Below are positions 8,364 to 16,785 of a DNA stretch of 48,262 nucleotides, in pieces. The notes below the pieces were generated by a model. That model saw only the letters and a program-made list of their open reading frames with translations. It ran no database searches and was not told the origin of the DNA. This DNA is from an uncultured Bacteroidales bacterium (GTDB lineage: Bacteria > Bacteroidota > Bacteroidia > Bacteroidales > UBA932): NCBI GenBank assembly GCA_905234485.1, contig CAJOHV010000008.1, forward strand, positions 1 to 48,262, in the 5' to 3' direction. The translations under genes were made by a program, and so were the position numbers. The first letter of the stretch is position 1; each line of letters opens with the position of its first letter.

Positions 8364-9183
8364 GAACTCGAAGGTGAGCAGATGCTCGGGGCTGTCGATG
8401 TCCGCAAAGATGTTGTAGCGCGCCGCCGTAGGCCTCGCAGGAGTCAGCCGCCTCGATGGCTACGTCCCAACGCTCGGCATAGAGAGCCGCTGACGACAGG
8501 AGGCCCCAGGCGAATGCGCGCGTGATGCGGCCGCGGGGCACAGGTTCTCCGTTGCTTTGTTTAAGCCTTATATTGCTGCCGGCGAAACGGAGGTCCTGCT
8601 CAATGAAGTCCCACACTTTGGCCGGGGTCGCCAGCGCTTTGTCGTTCTGCTCGGGGCCGTCTACCGCGTCGCGGATAATGCACTTGCCGTAGATCTTCAT
8701 CAAACGGAAGTAGATGAAGGCGCGGATGCAGCGCATCTCAGCAGAGCGGGTGGTCGCATAATCATCGCTGATCTTGGGTCCATAGACGGGAGCGTCCCTC
8801 AGGAATTCGTTGCACCTGCGGATGCGGGTGTAGGAGTCGCTCCAGCACTCGAACACACCGGCGCTCGTGTTGGGGAAAGTTCCCTGGAGCAGGGCGTTGT
8901 TGTAGTGGTGATTGTACTGGTTCCAGGAGTTGGACTTGATGAGATCCGAATAGGCGTCCCAGAACAGGGATTGGTTGCTGTCGCCGCCCACCGTACCGTT
9001 ATTCTCCTTGATTATGCTGTAGAGGCCAAGGAGGTACTGGTCGGCACTGCTCTCGCTGGACCAGACGGTCGAGACTGAGTAGCGGTCGGAAGGATCGATA
9101 TCGAGGGCTTCGTTAATCCAATCGGTGCAGGCGGTCATTGTCAGCGCCGCTGCGATTGCGAGGATTGTTCTAATCTTTTTCAT
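8230..9183 (-). CDS. susD: SusD-like lipoprotein, N-terminal fragment (frameshifted)
   Basis: This is the proximal part of a SusD/RagB homologue. The start at 9183 is chosen because GGGAGGAACGAAA precedes it; an ATG five codons earlier lies in that ribosome-binding site. The signal peptide MKKIRTILAIAAALTMTAC carries the lipobox Cys 19, followed by TDWINEALDIDP. SusD TPR-region signatures are visible: 'WNQYNHHYNNALLQGTFPNT', 'RIRRCNEFLRDAP', 'AEMRCIRAFIYFRLMKIYG' and 'PRGRITRAFAWGLLSSAALY'. After 'EAADSCEAYGG' the translation loses sense and runs about 60 residues to an out-of-frame stop. The gene lies 16 bp downstream of susC, the standard pairing. Confidence 0.85.
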   Translation of the reverse strand: MKKIRTILAIAAALTMTACTDWINEALDIDPSDRYSVSTVWSSESSADQYLLGLYSIIKENNGTVGGDSNQSLFWDAYSDLIKSNSWNQYNHHYNNALLQGTFPNTSAGVFECWSDSYTRIRRCNEFLRDAPVYGPKISDDYATTRSAEMRCIRAFIYFRLMKIYGKCIIRDAVDGPEQNDKALATPAKVWDFIEQDLRFAGSNIRLKQSNGEPVPRGRITRAFAWGLLSSAALYAERWDVAIEAADSCEAYGGALQHLCGHRQPRASAHLRVRAEQTHAQGRCVLPPAGRRSPGRQAPRSQCLCRLRAHVRTRGQL

Positions 9184-9199
9184 TTTCGTTCCTCCCATT

Positions 9200-12100
9200 T
9201 TAGAATGTTACTTTAGCTCCAAGGCTGACCGTCCTCTGCTGAGGATAGTAGCCGTTGTTGATACCCGGATTCTCGGGGTCGATGTACTTGAACGCCGAGA
9301 TAGTCAGAAGGTTCGTTCCCGCGAGGAAAACGCGGCAGGCAGTTATCGGGGTCTTGGCAAACCACTTCGAAGGGAAGTCGTAGGCCAGCTGCGCGTTCTT
9401 CACACGGAGATAACTACCGTCGCGCACCCACCAGTCGGAGAGCCATGCGTTGTTGGCATTCGTGCTGGACGAGAGCCTTGGATAATGCGCGCCCGTGTTC
9501 TCCGGAGTCCAGGCATCCTCCACCAGATAGCGGAGGGTGTTGCCGCCGCCGTAGAAGGCGCGGGTGTACATGGTGTTGTCCATGTTGCCGTTGGACCAGG
9601 TTCCGCAGAGGACGTAGTTGCAAAGGGTCGCACCCTGCATGAGAACGCTGAGCGAGATGTTCTTGTAGGCCACGTCGAAGTTCATCGAGAAGGTCATTTC
9701 AGGAGTGCTCGAGCGGCCGATCTTCACGAAGTCTTCAGTGCTGCTGATCTTGCCGTCGCCGTTGACATCCTGGTACTTGATGGCACCAAGTTCGTTCCAG
9801 CCGGTCGGTGCGTTCGGGGCCTGGTCGACTTCCTCCTGAGTCTGGTAGAGACCGAGGGCGTGGAAGCCGTAGTAGGAGCCCATAGGCTGGCCGAGCTGAG
9901 CGCGATAGGACGGGTAGGAATCCGACAGACGTCTGGAGATAAGCCTGTTGCGGGACCATCCAAGGATGCCAGTCACGGTGTAGCTCCATCCGTTGGCGAA
10001 CGCGTCGCCCCAGCTGACCGTCATATCGAAACCTTTGTTGTCCACGGCGCCGGTGTTCATCCACACGGGGTTGTTGCCGCCGAGCGAAGGAGCATAGAAG
10101 CCGGTGTCGTCGTACTCAAGGATCCTGGAGGTGTACTTGTAGAACACGTCCAATTCCATCGAGAGGCGGTTGCCGAAGAACCTGGCTTCGTAACCCACGT
10201 TGTAGGTGTTGGTGCGCGACCAGGTCAGATTGTCGTACACATAGTTGGACGTGTAGTAAATCGAATAGGGCGAGCCGTCGATGTAAAGGGTGGTGTTCGG
10301 CGAAGTCGAACGATATGTCTGCATATACAGATACGCCTCAGTGTCGTCGCGACCGAGGATACCTGCCGATGCGCGGAGTTTCAGGAAGTTCAGCCACGAG
10401 GAGGCGTCTTCCATAAAGTCTTCTTCCGTCATCACCCAACCGAGCGCCAGCGAAGGGAAATAACCCCAGCGGTGCTCGGGGTCGAACTTGTACGACGCGT
10501 CGGCGCGAAGGGTCGCCTCGGCAAGATACTTCTTGTCGTAGGCGTAACTGATGCGCCCTGCGGCGCCGAAGCGACCGGAATCGCTGTAACCGCCAGAAGC
10601 CGCGGTCGAAGGGAATTTCTGACCGTGGTTAAGGTCGATCGGAGAGCCCTCGGCAAAGCCGGTTTTGTAACCGGTGATGGTGTCGCCGTGATAAATGTAC
10701 CTCTCCATAAAGAACAGCGCGGAGATATGGTTCTTTCCGAAGTCGTGGTCGTAGGAGAATTGAGGGCGGACAGTCATATTGTAGCCCATCGAGTGCGACT
10801 TATTGAAGTTGCTCTCCCCGATGCCCAGCGAGGTCTTCTGGTCCACCTGATCAGTGGTCACGCTGTAGGAATATAGTTGGAAACTCTCCAGATAATTGCG
10901 GTTGAGCGTGTAATCGAAGTTGTACGCCAGGTTCACTCCGGCTTTCAGGCCCTTGAGTATTTCGAGCCCGAGGGCGCCGAAATCATACTCGAGGTTCGAG
11001 CGGACCTCCGCCATCCATCTCTGCTCACTCTGGAAGCCCGTGTTGAGGGCGGCAAGCGGGGTGTAGGTGTAAGTTCCGTTCGTAAAGCCGAGAGGCAAGC
11101 CATTGTACTCCGAGGCGATGATAGGAATCGCGTAGCAGGCCTGGCGCAGAGGAGAGAACTCGCCCTGCCAGGTGCCGCTGCTCGAACGCATGCTGAGGCC
11201 CGGCCACAGCCTGTCCGTGTTCGCCGCGGAAACGTTGATATTGTAACGCAGGCCCTTGGAGAGTTGCGCGTCGATGTTCGCGCGGATGTTGTAGCGCTCC
11301 ATCGAGGTGTTCTTCAGGATACCCTGCTGGTTCATATAACCCACCGAAGTGAAGTAGCGGAACTTGTCAGTGCCACCGCTCGCGGAGAGGTTATGCTGAC
11401 GCGTGAGACCGAAATCGTTGTAGATCAACGCCCAGTTGTCCACCTCGCCGTAGATGCCGCGCTCTTTGAGGCTGGCGATACGCTCGGGGGTCCAGTAAGG
11501 GGTCTGGTTGTCCATCTCGCGGGCTTTGTTGTGCCAGTAGATGTACTCTTCAGCGTTCAGCAAGTCAGGAATGACGGTGTTAGTGTCGAACGAAGCAGAG
11601 CCGTCGTAGACTATCTGCGCCTTGCCGCGGGTGCCGCTTTTGGTGGTGACGAGGATAACGCCGTTGGCGCCTCGCACACCATAAATAGCGGCTGTGGCGG
11701 CATCCTTGAGGATGGAAACCGTCTCGATGTCGTTAGGGTTAAGGTAAGTCATCGAGCGCTCCACGCCGTCCACCAGGATCAGAGGCGCCGAGTCGTTGAA
11801 GGTGCTGGTTCCGCGGACGAGCAGCGAGGCGGCGTCTCCGCCCGGGATACCCGTGGTCTGCACGGCGGTGACGCCCGCAAGGCGGCCCGTGAGCATCGTG
11901 CTGACATTCGTGTTAGGCGCCTTCAGGAGGTCTTTGCTGCCGACCTGCGAGACAGAACCCACCACGAATTCCTTTTTCTGGGTTCCATAGCCCACCACGA
12001 GCACTTCCTGGAGAACATTTTCGTCTTCTTCCAGCGTGACGTCGATTTTGCTGCGGTTGCCGACCCTGATTTCCTGCTCCTTATAGCCCATAAGGCTGTA

Positions 12101-12334
12101 GACCAGGACTGCGTCCGGACCGGCCACCGTGATGAAATAACTTCCGTCGGCATCGGTCATGGTGCCGCTTCCGGCATTTCCTTTCACGAAGACTATGACT
12201 CCCGGTTCCGGGCCTGCCGAACTGGTCACCTTGCCCGTCACCTGCACCTGCGCGAACGCCTGCGCGGAGAAGAGCAAAAGAGCCATCGCGGCCAGAAGTC
12301 GGAGTCCAAGTCTGTGATGGTTAGTGTTGTTCAT
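9200..12334 (-). CDS. susC: SusC/RagA family TonB-dependent outer-membrane transporter
   Basis: This is the TonB-dependent pore that imports oligosaccharides with its SusD lid. The 1044 residues comprise a signal peptide ending around AQAFAQ (residue 29), a carboxypeptidase-regulatory-like domain (about 30-105: 'VQVTGKVTSSAGPEPGVIVF ... GSYFITV'), the SusC signature 'VLQEVLVVGYGTQKK', a plug with 'LLVRGTSTFNDSAPLILVDG', and a beta barrel ending in an aromatic C-terminus (LGAKVTF). No STN or anti-sigma-interacting N-terminal domain is seen, so an ECF-type partner is unlikely. It is the first gene of the leftward operon and is divergent from the phosphodiester glycosidase gene, with an 84-bp shared intergenic region containing a 7-bp-arm dyad. 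Confidence 0.96.
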   Translation of the reverse strand: MNNTNHHRLGLRLLAAMALLLFSAQAFAQVQVTGKVTSSAGPEPGVIVFVKGNAGSGTMTDADGSYFITVAGPDAVLVYSLMGYKEQEIRVGNRSKIDVTLEEDENVLQEVLVVGYGTQKKEFVVGSVSQVGSKDLLKAPNTNVSTMLTGRLAGVTAVQTTGIPGGDAASLLVRGTSTFNDSAPLILVDGVERSMTYLNPNDIETVSILKDAATAAIYGVRGANGVILVTTKSGTRGKAQIVYDGSASFDTNTVIPDLLNAEEYIYWHNKAREMDNQTPYWTPERIASLKERGIYGEVDNWALIYNDFGLTRQHNLSASGGTDKFRYFTSVGYMNQQGILKNTSMERYNIRANIDAQLSKGLRYNINVSAANTDRLWPGLSMRSSSGTWQGEFSPLRQACYAIPIIASEYNGLPLGFTNGTYTYTPLAALNTGFQSEQRWMAEVRSNLEYDFGALGLEILKGLKAGVNLAYNFDYTLNRNYLESFQLYSYSVTTDQVDQKTSLGIGESNFNKSHSMGYNMTVRPQFSYDHDFGKNHISALFFMERYIYHGDTITGYKTGFAEGSPIDLNHGQKFPSTAASGGYSDSGRFGAAGRISYAYDKKYLAEATLRADASYKFDPEHRWGYFPSLALGWVMTEEDFMEDASSWLNFLKLRASAGILGRDDTEAYLYMQTYRSTSPNTTLYIDGSPYSIYYTSNYVYDNLTWSRTNTYNVGYEARFFGNRLSMELDVFYKYTSRILEYDDTGFYAPSLGGNNPVWMNTGAVDNKGFDMTVSWGDAFANGWSYTVTGILGWSRNRLISRRLSDSYPSYRAQLGQPMGSYYGFHALGLYQTQEEVDQAPNAPTGWNELGAIKYQDVNGDGKISSTEDFVKIGRSSTPEMTFSMNFDVAYKNISLSVLMQGATLCNYVLCGTWSNGNMDNTMYTRAFYGGGNTLRYLVEDAWTPENTGAHYPRLSSSTNANNAWLSDWWVRDGSYLRVKNAQLAYDFPSKWFAKTPITACRVFLAGTNLLTISAFKYIDPENPGINNGYYPQQRTVSLGAKVTF

Positions 12335-12387
12335 TATTACTTAGGTTAGTTTTAATGCGTAAAGTTACCAATTATTCTCGTAATTTC

Positions 12388-12395
12388 TATCTTTG
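12388..12395 (+). promoter_or_regulatory. candidate -7 promoter box for the phosphodiester glycosidase gene
   Basis: TATCTTTG matches TAnnTTTG and lies 24 nt before the ATG at 12419. No exact TTTG -33 box is found at 19-21 nt. On the opposite strand TAACTTTA (12367 to 12360) is a one-mismatch -7 box that could serve susC. Confidence 0.45.
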
Positions 12396-12410
12396 TGGTG
12401 TATACCACAA
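12393..12410. promoter_or_regulatory. perfect 7-bp-arm inverted repeat in the susC divergent promoter region
   Basis: TTGTGGT-GTAT-ACCACAA. The dyad starts inside the -7 box of the rightward promoter and covers its expected transcription start. It also lies upstream of susC on the other strand. The position is typical of a repressor operator; a short 5' leader hairpin is the alternative. No regulator gene is nearby. Confidence 0.5.
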
Positions 12411-12418
12411 TTGTTGCG

Positions 12419-13498
12419 ATGAAACATTTTTATCTGACAACGCTCGCCGCGGCTTTATTGCTCGCTTTCGGTTGCACTCCTCATGACACACCTCAGGGTC
12501 CTCAAACCCCTGAGAACCCGGCAGATACGACCGCCAATCAGGTGCCCGCAGACAGCACCCAGCAGACTCCTCCGGAGCCCGATCCACGCTGGAACTGGGT
12601 GGACGGCTACCCCGTGGGCGTGAGCGTGACACCGTTCACGGAGAACTTCACTGACGGCAACGCCTGCAAAGGTTTCATCGCCACTCTCGATTTCGCCGCG
12701 AACCCCAACCTCCAGTTCAACTGTCGCAAGTCGAGCAAAAAGAAGGGACCTTCCGCCTTCTTCAAGGAGACTGAAGAGACCGACGGCGTGCCGTGCCTCG
12801 CGACCAACGGCGGCTATTTCGCCGGCACCACTTCGGTGAGCCTGGTCGCGCACGACGGCAAATTCACCGTGGCGGCTTATCGCGTCTTCAACTGGCCCAG
12901 CGACGAGAACGCCCAACTCACTATGTACCCCGTCCGCTCCGCCCTCGGCCAGATGAAAGACGGTTCGTTCCAGATTCAATGGGCCTACTGCACCTCACCG
13001 GGCGCCAGGACGCACACCGTCTTCCCTTCGTGGCTGGACAACAACGAACAGACCCAGACCTTCATGTCCGAGCCGCCCACAGCCGACTATTGCGAGGGCA
13101 CGTGGACGTGGGAGCCTTGGGAGGCGATGGGCGGCGGCCCGCGTCTGGTTAAGGACGGCGTTGACATCTCCACCGACGCATATTGGGGCGAGTGCCTCGA
13201 TGCCGGAGGAACGGCGGCGTTCGGACGGCATCCCCGCACGGGCGCCGGCATCACCGCGGACGGCAAACTGATCCTGATCGTGTGCGACGGACGCGGTTCG
13301 GGCGGCAGCAAAGGCTACACCCTCGCCGAACTGGCCGCGAAATTCATCTCGCTCGGCTGCACGGATGCAATGAACTTCGACGGCGGAGGCTCTTCCTGCA
13401 TGGTCGGAGCCGGCGGTGAAATCCTCAACAACCCCAGCGACGGAAACGAGCGCATCGTCTCCTCCGCGATAGTCATTTCAGAAATCCCACACAAATGA
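12419..13498 (+). CDS. phosphodiester glycosidase family (NAGPA/DUF2233) lipoprotein
   Basis: The protein has 359 residues. The start at 12419 is chosen because the signal peptide MKHFYLTTLAAALLLAFGC begins there. The lipobox Cys is followed by a P/T/D-rich tether of about 45 residues. The rest matches the NAGPA (phosphodiester glycosidase, PF09992-type) domain: 'CLATNGGYFAGTTSVSLVAH', 'YPVRSALGQMKDG', 'AMGGGPRLVKDG', 'TGAGITADGKLILIVCDGRG', 'YTLAELAAKFISLGCTDAMN' and the hallmark 'FDGGGSSCMV'. The family cleaves sugar-1-phosphodiesters (the mammalian lysosomal enzyme uncovers mannose-6-P by removing GlcNAc); bacterial substrates are mostly unknown. It overlaps the next gene by 4 bp (ATGA) and is divergent from susC. 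Confidence 0.85.
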   Translation: MKHFYLTTLAAALLLAFGCTPHDTPQGPQTPENPADTTANQVPADSTQQTPPEPDPRWNWVDGYPVGVSVTPFTENFTDGNACKGFIATLDFAANPNLQFNCRKSSKKKGPSAFFKETEETDGVPCLATNGGYFAGTTSVSLVAHDGKFTVAAYRVFNWPSDENAQLTMYPVRSALGQMKDGSFQIQWAYCTSPGARTHTVFPSWLDNNEQTQTFMSEPPTADYCEGTWTWEPWEAMGGGPRLVKDGVDISTDAYWGECLDAGGTAAFGRHPRTGAGITADGKLILIVCDGRGSGGSKGYTLAELAAKFISLGCTDAMNFDGGGSSCMVGAGGEILNNPSDGNERIVSSAIVISEIPHK

Positions 13499-14931
13499 AA
13501 CGAATCTTCCTATTGCTCGCAGCGGCAACCTTAGTGCTTTCCTGCGGACCGGAAAACATAACAGGCAGGCGTGAGAGTCCGCATAATCCGGCGGACAGCA
13601 CCGTTCAGCAGAACCCCGCGGACACGACTCAGACGCCCGTGGATCCGCCCGTAGACCCGGGAGATCCGGTGGAACAGTGGGAGCCGGACGAGACCGGGCA
13701 GACCGCCGTTTCCAACTCGGTCACCGTGCCCGCAGCATACGCGGACTACACCCGCATCGCGCTCAAGAGCAGCATCACGAAGGTGCAGCCGATGACCGGA
13801 ATCGTGCTTTGGGCGCCCTACTCCTCGCATCCGGACGACATGGCGCTCGAGTACTCGTATATGGAGTACAACAAAATCTGCAAGAAGAAGGACGTGTTCG
13901 ACTGGACTGCGCTGGACAATCTGCTCGAGGGCATCGCTTCCCGCGGACACCAGGCAGTGATTCGTTTCTACTATGTCTACCCCGGAAAGAAGTGTACAGT
14001 GCCGGACTACATAAAGGAACTTTCAAACTATAACGAGACTTCCGGAAAGAGCGAGGGACGCACGACCACCTTCCCCGACTGGAGTTGCGAAGAACTGCAG
14101 CGCTTCCATCTCGAATTCTACCGCAGGATGGCGGAGCGCTACGACAACGACCCGCGCCTCGCTTTCGTGGAGACCGGTTTCGGACTGTGGGCAGAGTATC
14201 ACATCTATTCAGGCCCGTTCACTATGGGAAAGACCTTCCCCTCGAAAGCCTTCCAGGCCGAGTTTATGCGCGGGATGGCGCAGTGGTTCAAGTACACTAC
14301 CTGGAGCATCTCTATCGACTCCGCAGACAATAAGTATGGTCCGTTCCAGTACGACAACAAACTCCTCAAACTGCGTTTCGGCAATTTCGACGATTCGTTT
14401 ATGTGCGAGGACCACGACGACTACAACTACCGCGGCTGGCAGTTCTTCGGCAGGGAGCGCTACAAAACCGCTCCGTTCGGAGGAGAATTCAGTTACTTCG
14501 AGACCTACGACCAGAAGCACTGTCTGGACAAGGCCGGAATGTATGGCCGCAAGTTCGAAGACGAGGTGGCGAAGTACCATATGACCTTCATTATCGGCAA
14601 CGACCAGCCCGGATATCAGTCGTGGGACCGCATACGCGAGGCTTCTCTGTCTATGGGCTACAAATTCTGCATCAGGGACTACCGTATCAAGGGCAATAAG
14701 GCGGCGCTGCTGGTGGCCAACATCGGTGTCGCGCCCATCTACCGCAAGGCTTATCTGGCGGTGGGCGGAGTCCGTTCCGAGTACAATCTTCAGAATCTGA
14801 TGCCGAACAAGGAAATATGGGTGGAGATCGAGGCCCCGGGACTGTCTGCGAGCAGCGTTCCCACCATCGAATGCGACCACCTGGTCAAAGGCCAGAAGAT
14901 CTGCTTCGAGGCGGATATCACATCAGAATAA
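13495..14931 (+). CDS. DUF4832 (with DUF4874-like N-terminus) lipoprotein, glycosidase-like fold
   Basis: The protein has 478 residues. The lipoprotein signal ends in LVLSC (Cys 17), and a 'NPADTT'-type tether like that of the upstream gene follows. The region about 75-230 resembles DUF4874 ('FDWTALDNLLEGIASRGHQA', 'VIRFYYVYPG'). The region about 300-470 resembles DUF4832 ('GYQSWDRIREASLSMGYKFC', 'IRDYRIKGNKAALLVANIGV'). These domains occur together in uncharacterised proteins thought to have a TIM-barrel glycosidase fold; the catalytic residues are not assigned here. It is translationally coupled to the phosphodiester glycosidase (4-bp overlap), suggesting a joint task on one glycan. Its last 9 bp overlap the convergent GDPD gene. 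Confidence 0.75.
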   Translation: MKRIFLLLAAATLVLSCGPENITGRRESPHNPADSTVQQNPADTTQTPVDPPVDPGDPVEQWEPDETGQTAVSNSVTVPAAYADYTRIALKSSITKVQPMTGIVLWAPYSSHPDDMALEYSYMEYNKICKKKDVFDWTALDNLLEGIASRGHQAVIRFYYVYPGKKCTVPDYIKELSNYNETSGKSEGRTTTFPDWSCEELQRFHLEFYRRMAERYDNDPRLAFVETGFGLWAEYHIYSGPFTMGKTFPSKAFQAEFMRGMAQWFKYTTWSISIDSADNKYGPFQYDNKLLKLRFGNFDDSFMCEDHDDYNYRGWQFFGRERYKTAPFGGEFSYFETYDQKHCLDKAGMYGRKFEDEVAKYHMTFIIGNDQPGYQSWDRIREASLSMGYKFCIRDYRIKGNKAALLVANIGVAPIYRKAYLAVGGVRSEYNLQNLMPNKEIWVEIEAPGLSASSVPTIECDHLVKGQKICFEADITSE

Positions 14932-16785
14932 GCGCTCTACAATATTCTGCAGCACATCGGGCTTGTTGGTGGTGATGAAATCCGCCCCGAGCCCGATTGC
15001 GCGCATCATTTCCGACGGCGAATCCACAGTCCAGATGTTCACCAGCATTCCCATCGAATGCGCCCTGTCAAAGAGCGAAGGGTTCGAGAACAGATATGTG
15101 TAGGCGAAATCGGCGCAGTTGATGCCTTTCTCAAGCATTCCTTCCAAATTGCTGGTGGAAGTCAGGTAACCAACGATGGAGCCTGGCTTTTGCGCTGCGA
15201 TTGCGGTGCAGACTCCCCAGTCGAAACTTATGTAGTCCACATAGTCCGCAAGGCCGGCTTCATCCACCTCTTTCAGCATCTCCAGCGTGCAGTCCAGATT
15301 GCGCTGATCTGAGGAATGCGACTTGATTTCTATCACGAGACGAGTGGCGGTGTTCTTCGCGAACTGCTCCAAATACTGGCGGAAGGTGGGCAGAGGCTCA
15401 CCGTTGGAGAGGGTGACACCGGCCAGATCCGCCGCCGTGCAGTTCTGAATCGTTTTACCACTGATCACTCCGTCGTGGTTGACGAAGAGTTCGCCGTCAG
15501 TCGTCATCCACACGTCCATTTCGGAGCCATAGAAGCCACCGTCCTGGGCGGCCTTGAGGGCGGCGATGGAGTTTTCGGGGCGGCCGGAGCCGTGGAAGCC
15601 GCGATGCGCGACCACCTTCGGGGCGAAGAGTTCACGCGGGGAGTCGGAGACGGTCAGACGGGCTGAGCCGATGGGAGCGGATTCCGCCCCCCGGACGGCA
15701 AATATCTTGTAGTCGCCGCTTTTGAATGATTCGGGGATGGTAACGAGCGCCCTGTCCGAAAGGATTTCCGTCACACAGTCGAAAGTTTCGTCGCCTTCGA
15801 GACGAATTTTGTCACCTGTGACTAAACCGTCGGCCGCAATCGTGTAAACACTATTGATTTTTACCTCGCATTCGGAGAAAAACAGCACATTGGACAACTT
15901 GATGGAAGGGGCCTGGAAATTCTTCGGGGCCTTCTCCCACAGTTTCGCCGCCTGAGCGTCTGTCAGCGCTTCGCTATAGACACGGGCGATCACCACATCG
16001 CCGTTCCACGCCGACTGGCAGGACGCTCCGGACGGGTCGCCGCCCACGCAGAACCAGTTGGACGCCGCTCCGTTGGGAAAATTCAGCGTCCCGGCTGCAG
16101 CCACGGTGTTTTTCAGTTCGCCGTTGACATAGATTCTGGCTTTGCCGGCCTCCTTGTCCCAAACGCCCACTACGTGGTAGTACTTCCCCACCTCGGGCAC
16201 CACCCCGCTTCGGCACCACCTCCAGTTCTTCTCGCCCTGGTTGGTGGTGTTCGGGAGGAAGGTTATCTCGCGTCCGCGTGACTGGTCGGTGATGAGAAAA
16301 CCCGTTCCGCCCGCTTCCATAGACGAAAACATCTTGATTTCGCCCACGTCTCGCGGGTCCTCGCCCAGCATAAACAGCACCTCCATCGAATGGCCGCTGG
16401 CGAGGGCGTTTTTGAAGGATGTGTTGCTGTAGTAGGAGTATTTGTAGAAGCCTTCGTCCACGATTCCGCCCAGGCTGTTGAAGAAACGAGCCACATTGCG
16501 CTCGGCGGAACCGTTATAGTAGGTCATCATGTTGACGCCCAACTTCGAATCTATCCAGAGAGAGTTTTTCGAACCGTCGTGGGCCTTGCCGTCGTCGTCG
16601 AACACGAAATCCAGCATCAGCGCTTCCTCCAGCGAGAGCGCCACCGAATCCACCACGGGAACAGGCTCGACCGCGGTCGTGTCCTTCTGTTCTTCATTAG
16701 GGTCGTCGGGGGTCACGGGCTCGTCCGGTTTGGGAGAGCAGGCCGCGATCAGCGCGAGCGCAAGGAGGATGGAACGGATTTTCAT
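14923..16785 (-). CDS. LamG-domain glycerophosphodiester phosphodiesterase, lipoprotein
   Basis: The protein has 620 residues. The signal peptide has lipobox LIAAC (Cys 16), and a P/D/E/T tether follows. Residues about 50-290 form a LamG/concanavalin-like jellyroll ('GKYYHVVGVWDKEAGKARIY', 'VNGELKNTV', 'NGDVVIARVYSEALTDAQAA'). Residues about 295-385 look Ig-like. Residues about 390-620 are a GDPD domain: 'VVAHRGFHGSGRPENSIAAL', 'GSEMDVWMTTDGELFVNHDG' and 'VNIWTVDSPSEMMRAIGLGA'. His, Glu and Asp of the metal site are present (HRG, PEN, EMD, NHD). GDPDs split glycerophosphodiesters to glycerol-3-P and an alcohol. Its start overlaps the aroD-aroA stop by 4 bp, an odd neighbour for a surface enzyme. 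Confidence 0.9.
   Translation of the reverse strand: MKIRSILLALALIAACSPKPDEPVTPDDPNEEQKDTTAVEPVPVVDSVALSLEEALMLDFVFDDDGKAHDGSKNSLWIDSKLGVNMMTYYNGSAERNVARFFNSLGGIVDEGFYKYSYYSNTSFKNALASGHSMEVLFMLGEDPRDVGEIKMFSSMEAGGTGFLITDQSRGREITFLPNTTNQGEKNWRWCRSGVVPEVGKYYHVVGVWDKEAGKARIYVNGELKNTVAAAGTLNFPNGAASNWFCVGGDPSGASCQSAWNGDVVIARVYSEALTDAQAAKLWEKAPKNFQAPSIKLSNVLFFSECEVKINSVYTIAADGLVTGDKIRLEGDETFDCVTEILSDRALVTIPESFKSGDYKIFAVRGAESAPIGSARLTVSDSPRELFAPKVVAHRGFHGSGRPENSIAALKAAQDGGFYGSEMDVWMTTDGELFVNHDGVISGKTIQNCTAADLAGVTLSNGEPLPTFRQYLEQFAKNTATRLVIEIKSHSSDQRNLDCTLEMLKEVDEAGLADYVDYISFDWGVCTAIAAQKPGSIVGYLTSTSNLEGMLEKGINCADFAYTYLFSNPSLFDRAHSMGMLVNIWTVDSPSEMMRAIGLGADFITTNKPDVLQNIVERLF

Noticed and set aside
8418..8428. 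Programmed ribosomal frameshift in susD
   Set aside because: There is no slippery heptamer or downstream structure that I can support; mutation or assembly error is simpler.
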